Shown: piece by piece, positions 60,009 through 64,000 of the stretch
Layout of the letters: each line of letters begins with the position of its first letter
Numbering within the stretch: the stretch's first letter is position 1
Assembly (NCBI GenBank): GCA_964521105.1
Contig: CAZFPO010000002.1
Location: forward strand, 1-64,000
DNA length: 64,000 nt
Origin: JAQUGA01 sp964521105
GTDB taxonomy: Bacteria; Bacteroidota; Bacteroidia; Bacteroidales; WCHB1-69
Direction: 5' to 3'
Made by a program: the position numbers and the translations under genes
The notes under the pieces: generated by a model
Told to the model about the DNA's origin: nothing
Databases searched by the model: none
What the model saw: only the letters and a program-made list of their open reading frames with translations

Positions 60009-61661
60009 TCATTTTTGATTTTTTAAAAGAGAATCATATTGAGCTTTGTTTTTCAACACTTCAACAGCCTTAGAAACTTCAATGTCTGTTTTTAGCATTA
60101 CCTGAATTTGTCCTTTTCGATAATAATACCTCGAAACAATTTCAACTTGTAACAACTCAATAATTTCGTTTTTATACTTATTTAAATCGTCCTCTTTATT
60201 ATGTTTAAGTTTTGATTCTAAATTTTTAATTTCATCTTCGATAGCAGAATAATATTTTTCCTTAGTCGAAATAGATTTTAAACTTTTCAAAACCGACTCG
60301 GTTTCAGTTTCATAATCAAAATCCTTATCTTTAATATATTCGATAAATTGAGCATACACTTTATCTGAAATGGTAAAATCGGAAGGCGAATCAATTGTTT
60401 TATTGTTTTTATAAAAATAATTGGCAAAGTCGAAAATAACATATTTAGTGTATAAACTCGATGCGATTTTACTAAAAGTCGGATTTGAAACTAACACATC
60501 TGGTTCTATTCCACCTTTATCATAAACAGTACGTCCATTTTTTGTTTTAAACGCCACAAAGTTTGAATCAGAGACTTTAAATCTATCTTTTTGAGAGTAA
60601 TCAATTGCTTGAATACATCTCCCACTCGGAATGTAATATTTAGCGATGGTAACTTTAAGTCGGTTATTGTAAGGTAATGGCACCACATTTTGAACCAGTC
60701 CTTTACCAAACGTTCGTTCACCAATCACTAATCCTCTGTCTAAATCCTGAAATGCACCTGCAACAATTTCTGAAGCCGAAGCACTCCCTTCGTCAACAAG
60801 CACCACAATAGGAATTTTAGTATCTACCGCAGTAAAGGTAGTTTTGTATTGGTTACTTCTGTCAGCAGTTTTACCTTTAGTATAAACAATTAAATTGTCT
60901 TTATCAACAAAAATATTCATAATTAAAACAGCTTCTTGAAGCAATCCTCCCCCATTTCCTCTTAAATCTAAGATGAACCCTTCAATATTTTGTTCTTTCA
61001 ATTTTAAAAACTCCTCTTTTACTTCCTTTGCAGCATTTTCGGTAAATTGTTGTAGCCTAACATATCCAATTTTTTCGTCAACTTTACCCGAATAAGCAAT
61101 ATTTGGCAATTGTATTTCTTCGCGAACAATCTCTTTTGTAATTGGTTTTGTTTCGCCGTATGGAATGTATTTAAGTTTAACCGTTGTACCTGGCTGTCCT
61201 TTTAGTATTGAACTAACTTCTTCGGTTGTTTTTCCCTTAGCACTTTTATCATTTATTTCGATAATTTTATCACCTGGTGAAAGACCATTTTTTTGAGCTG
61301 GAAAACCTTGATACGGTTCAGTAATAACAACATACCCATCTTGTTCTTGAATTACTGCACCAATACCTCCATATTGACCGGTTGTCATTAATCGATACTC
61401 TTCAATGTCCGACTCGGGATAAAATACAGTATACGGGTCAAGCGACTCTAGCATTGCATCAATGGCTTTTTTTACTAAATCATTGGTATTTATTGGGTCA
61501 ACATAATTTAAATTAAGCTCCTTAATAACACTCGAAAAAATATCGATATTTTTGGCAACGTCAAAATCGTTATTAATAAAACTCAATCCTACACCAACGA
61601 TGCAAATAGCAACAAATGCCATTACATACTTTTTTAATCGTAGTTTTAAAGATATTTTCAT
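60009..61661 (-). CDS. S41 C-terminal processing protease
   Basis: A 550-residue CtpA/CtpB-type serine protease. An N-terminal signal or anchor helix (~12-30) is followed by LDPYTVFYPESDIEEYR, a PDZ domain (~95-175: QYGGIGAVIQ, PAQKNGLSPGDKIIEIN), and the catalytic core with LDLRGNGGG, GSASASEIVAGAF (catalytic Ser near residue 295) and ERTFGKGLVQ (Lys near 320), a Ser/Lys dyad with the usual 25-residue spacing. A C-terminal helical region (~430-550) ends the protein. It trims C-termini of periplasmic proteins. It follows yidD by 15 bp. Confidence 0.95.
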   Translation of the reverse strand: MKISLKLRLKKYVMAFVAICIVGVGLSFINNDFDVAKNIDIFSSVIKELNLNYVDPINTNDLVKKAIDAMLESLDPYTVFYPESDIEEYRLMTTGQYGGIGAVIQEQDGYVVITEPYQGFPAQKNGLSPGDKIIEINDKSAKGKTTEEVSSILKGQPGTTVKLKYIPYGETKPITKEIVREEIQLPNIAYSGKVDEKIGYVRLQQFTENAAKEVKEEFLKLKEQNIEGFILDLRGNGGGLLQEAVLIMNIFVDKDNLIVYTKGKTADRSNQYKTTFTAVDTKIPIVVLVDEGSASASEIVAGAFQDLDRGLVIGERTFGKGLVQNVVPLPYNNRLKVTIAKYYIPSGRCIQAIDYSQKDRFKVSDSNFVAFKTKNGRTVYDKGGIEPDVLVSNPTFSKIASSLYTKYVIFDFANYFYKNNKTIDSPSDFTISDKVYAQFIEYIKDKDFDYETETESVLKSLKSISTKEKYYSAIEDEIKNLESKLKHNKEDDLNKYKNEIIELLQVEIVSRYYYRKGQIQVMLKTDIEVSKAVEVLKNKAQYDSLLKNQK

Positions 61662-61676
61662 GTTATTATTTTTTTA

Positions 61677-61922
61677 TTATGGAACGGGGTCATAACCACT
61701 TTTTCCCCATGGGTGACATTTAGAAATACGTTTTAGCGTAAGCCAACCACCAAAAAAAGGTCCATGTTTACGAATAGCTTCAACTCCATAAGTAGAACAT
61801 GTTGGAGTAAATCGGCAACTTGGCGGAAAAAAAGGAGATATAAGTGTTTGATATATTTTAATAAATAAAATCATGATAAAACCAATCCCTTTTGCAATTA
61901 TATTCAACAATTTAGTAATCAT
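61677..61922 (-). CDS. yidD: Membrane protein insertion efficiency factor YidD
   Basis: An 81-residue protein with the complete YidD signature: [30 protein letters not shown], then [21 protein letters not shown]. YidD helps YidC-dependent membrane protein insertion. It starts 4 bp after rnpA, the classical rnpA-yidD order seen in many bacteria; yidC itself is not in the window. Confidence 0.97.
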   Translation of the reverse strand: MITKLLNIIAKGIGFIMILFIKIYQTLISPFFPPSCRFTPTCSTYGVEAIRKHGPFFGGWLTLKRISKCHPWGKSGYDPVP

Positions 61923-61926
61923 GATT

Positions 61927-62313
61927 TTAGCTTCGGGTTACTGTTTGTGTAAGCTTTTGTAAAAGTAATCTAATTTTTGAATTTGCAGTTTCAAAATTAA
62001 GGATGTTTTTATCAATGTATATTAAAAAAAGTGAAATGTCTATTGAATTAAAACTCTCGGATTTTTGAAAATCAGATTTATTCAATCGGAATGACTCTTT
62101 AATTAACCGTTTAATTCTATTTCTGTCAACCGCTCTTTTAAAAATTCTTTTAGGAACGCTAACTGTAAATTGAACTGATGATTTATTTTCATTGTTTTTG
62201 GAAATTAAATAATATAATTTAAAAGGATGTACAAAAATAATTTCACCCTTGTTTAATGTTTCATTAATAAGTTGTCGTGAACGAAGCCGTTCGTACTTGC
62301 TGAATGTAAACAT
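61927..62313 (-). CDS. rnpA: Ribonuclease P protein component
   Basis: The 128-residue protein subunit of RNase P, which matures tRNA 5' ends with the catalytic RNA Rnp[18 protein letters not shown] opens the protein and the RNA-binding RNR motif is seen in [18 protein letters not shown] (about residues 55-72). Length and basic composition fit. It sits between hemD (13 bp) and yidD (4 bp) in a tight minus-strand operon. Linkage to rpmH and dnaA, common elsewhere, is not found here. Confidence 0.96.
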   Translation of the reverse strand: MFTFSKYERLRSRQLINETLNKGEIIFVHPFKLYYLISKNNENKSSVQFTVSVPKRIFKRAVDRNRIKRLIKESFRLNKSDFQKSESFNSIDISLFLIYIDKNILNFETANSKIRLLLQKLTQTVTRS

Positions 62314-62326
62314 TAATGAAAATAAA

Positions 62327-63097
62327 TCATTGTTTTTTAGAACACTTTTTAAGCTTCGTAAGATAATTATCGATAGCTGAAGTAATAGATGGTGTTTCGG
62401 GAGTGGGTGCTTGAAAAGACAATTTCAAACCAGCTTCGATAATTGCATGAGCAACATTTTCACCCAAAACTCCAAAATGCATATCAACATCCTTAATATT
62501 TGGGTAATTAAATATTAAAGATTCAACACCAGACGGACTAAATAAAACAATCATCTGAAATTCTGAAATATTAATAATTTCGGGTAAATTAACAGCCACA
62601 TTTGTAAACATTATGGCTTTGGAATAATTTATTTTTTTTTCGTCTAAAAGCGAGGTAATCTGGGTTGCTCCCGAATCGGCACAAGGTATAATAAATTTTT
62701 CGTTTTTGTGTTTTCCACCCATGATGTCTATCATACCATTGGTGTAATTTTTACTGAAAAATATCTTGCGTTTACGATACGTAACATACTTTTGAAGATA
62801 TAGAGCAATCGACTCGTTAAGGCAAAAATATTTCATCGAATCAGGAATATCTAATCTCATATCTTTTGCAAGTCGAAAATAATGATCAACTGCATTTTTA
62901 CTCATTAAAACTACTCCCGTATGATCCAAAATGCCAACTCTTTCTTTCCTGAATTCTATAGCACTCACGCCTTCAATTTTAAAAAACTTTTGGAAAATAA
63001 ATTCCACTTCATGTTTTTTTGAAATTTCGGCATATGGACTTTTTTCAAAATCACTTGGAGCAGGTTGAGATACTAATATTTTGCTAATCTTTTCCAT
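62327..63097 (-). CDS. hemD: Uroporphyrinogen-III synthase
   Basis: HemD cyclises hydroxymethylbilane to uroporphyrinogen III in tetrapyrrole synthesis. The family is poorly conserved; the 256-residue protein shows the two-domain order with ILVSQPAPSDFEKSPY at the start, an FRKERVGILDHTGVVLMSKNAVDHYF segment, LPCADSG-like IIPCADSGATQITSLL, VLFSPSGVESLIFNYPN in the second domain, and LGENVAHAIIEAGLKLSFQAPTPETPSI near the end. Its place between a DUF4271 gene and rnpA is the usual Bacteroidota arrangement and strengthens the call. Confidence 0.87.
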   Translation of the reverse strand: MEKISKILVSQPAPSDFEKSPYAEISKKHEVEFIFQKFFKIEGVSAIEFRKERVGILDHTGVVLMSKNAVDHYFRLAKDMRLDIPDSMKYFCLNESIALYLQKYVTYRKRKIFFSKNYTNGMIDIMGGKHKNEKFIIPCADSGATQITSLLDEKKINYSKAIMFTNVAVNLPEIINISEFQMIVLFSPSGVESLIFNYPNIKDVDMHFGVLGENVAHAIIEAGLKLSFQAPTPETPSITSAIDNYLTKLKKCSKKQ

Positions 63098-63113
63098 TTT
63101 TTGTCCTTATCTG

Positions 63114-63986
63114 CTACTTAGTTATTATAATCATCGAAGTTTTAAAAATCAGAATATATGGTAAAAATTCGACGGTGCAAAGATAAATAAAAATTTTGTA
63201 GTAATTGTATGTTTTACTCCAAATTTCAAAAGCTTTTATGTTTTTATACAATGCAAATAATACAATTACTGCAATAGATAAATATAAAAAAAACGAAATA
63301 TTACTATACGTGAAAATTAATAAAAAGGGAAATATTAATACAGAGCTAATACTCAGATTTAACAGGTTTTGCAAAATAAAACCCGCCGATTCAGCCTGGT
63401 TGTCAAACACATAACCAATAATTAAAACTAAAGCTGATTTTAATAAAACAAATAATAAATAAACTCCAGCAATAAGCATATAAAAATTGGATTCTGATAT
63501 TTTAATTTCTTGAAATGAGGCAAAATGCTTAATGCCCAAAAACAACATCATTGAAATTGAAATAACTACTATAAAAATTATTGGTAATAAAATAGTTTCA
63601 TTAAAAATATTTCCGTCACGTTCAAGCTGACCTAAAAATCTTTTTGAAAAAGGAGCTTTAATTGTTTGCAACCATCTTTGATGAAAATTGGTAGAAATGT
63701 AAATATATAATATGAAAACTACTAAAAAAGGGATAATTATCCAATCGTTATTATTTTGCTGAATCTCGTTTTTTGCATAACTTTTTGGTTTTAACAAATG
63801 ATTTTCAAAAATTGAACTAGTATAAACCGTATCATTTTCAAAATGACTTAATGTGGGTGAATAAAACTGCAAAACTCTATCATAAGACATACTTTTTAAA
63901 ATCGAATCGTGCTTTACATAAGGAAGCATTTCGACTTGCGGATAGGATTTTCCACTATATAAAGCAGTGTCGTTATGATTTGGCAT
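63114..63986 (-). CDS. DUF4271 domain membrane protein
   Basis: A 290-residue protein with a hydrophilic N-terminal third (~1-80) and about six to seven hydrophobic helices after it, matching the layout of Bacteroidota DUF4271 proteins, which commonly precede hemD. The function is not established. It is the first visible gene of the minus-strand run that continues with hemD 16 bp downstream, and it ends 14 bp short of the right edge of the window, so any promoter lies mainly outside. The ATG at 63986 could in principle be internal to a longer frame, as only 14 bases upstream are visible. Confidence 0.8.
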   Translation of the reverse strand: MPNHNDTALYSGKSYPQVEMLPYVKHDSILKSMSYDRVLQFYSPTLSHFENDTVYTSSIFENHLLKPKSYAKNEIQQNNNDWIIIPFLVVFILYIYISTNFHQRWLQTIKAPFSKRFLGQLERDGNIFNETILLPIIFIVVISISMMLFLGIKHFASFQEIKISESNFYMLIAGVYLLFVLLKSALVLIIGYVFDNQAESAGFILQNLLNLSISSVLIFPFLLIFTYSNISFFLYLSIAVIVLFALYKNIKAFEIWSKTYNYYKIFIYLCTVEFLPYILIFKTSMIIITK

Positions 63987-64000
63987 TAGTGTTTTTGTTT

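Overview
The window is AT-rich chromosomal DNA of a Bacteroidota bacterium, probably a draft or metagenome-derived assembly because it contains three 100-N gaps. The assignment rests on a complete type IX secretion (T9SS) core cluster (porP-gldK-gldL-gldM-gldN), a GldA-type ABC ATPase, at least five secreted proteins with T9SS type A or type B C-terminal sorting domains, TonB-dependent receptors with carboxypeptidase-regulatory N-termini, the hemD-DUF4271 pair, and promoters that fit the Bacteroidota pattern TTG-N(17-23)-TAnnTTTG. No tRNA, rRNA, CRISPR array, transposase or prophage gene was recognised. The order within the phylum cannot be fixed from what is visible.

Layout. 1-25 kb is rich in secreted proteins: a left-truncated Ig-like T9SS cargo; a phosphate-selective-porin homologue; a repeat-filled 1.1 kb intergenic region; sixA-ppk1 (polyphosphate metabolism) followed by an M1 aminopeptidase cargo; a type B cargo with reelin-like and PKD modules; one giant cargo (3,595 aa once the assembly gap is resolved); and a small cargo. 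25-28.5 kb holds metK, gldA and a YitT-family gene on the minus strand. 28.6-38.9 kb carries a 1,162-aa probable outer-membrane protein and then the T9SS core operon. 39-45.6 kb is mostly housekeeping (recG, pheT) with an overlooked 58-aa GldL-like mini-protein, a decayed citrate lyase alpha gene and an HD hydrolase. 45.6-51.2 kb has a 1,215-aa PAS-rich sensor whose kinase and receiver parts look degenerate, a transporter and a nucleotidyltransferase. 51.5-57.9 kb has two tandem TonB-dependent receptor paralogues followed by a glycosyltransferase and a GtrA protein. 57.9-64 kb is a minus-strand run: DUF4271, hemD, rnpA, yidD, S41 protease, O-antigen-ligase-like protein and cytidine deaminase.

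How it fits together. The T9SS motor and ring proteins (GldL/M, GldK/N) and PorP export and anchor the cargo proteins encoded to the left; GldA suggests gliding potential, but its permease partners are not in the window. The porin homologue, SixA-type phosphatase and polyphosphate kinase form a loose phosphate-themed neighbourhood.

Assembly note. Each of the three 100-N gaps is flanked on both sides by an identical 55-bp sequence. If the gap plus one copy (155 bp) is removed, the giant cargo and gldM each become a single uninterrupted reading frame. The Ns are therefore best read as a scaffolder artefact at contig ends overlapping by 55 bp, not as missing sequence.
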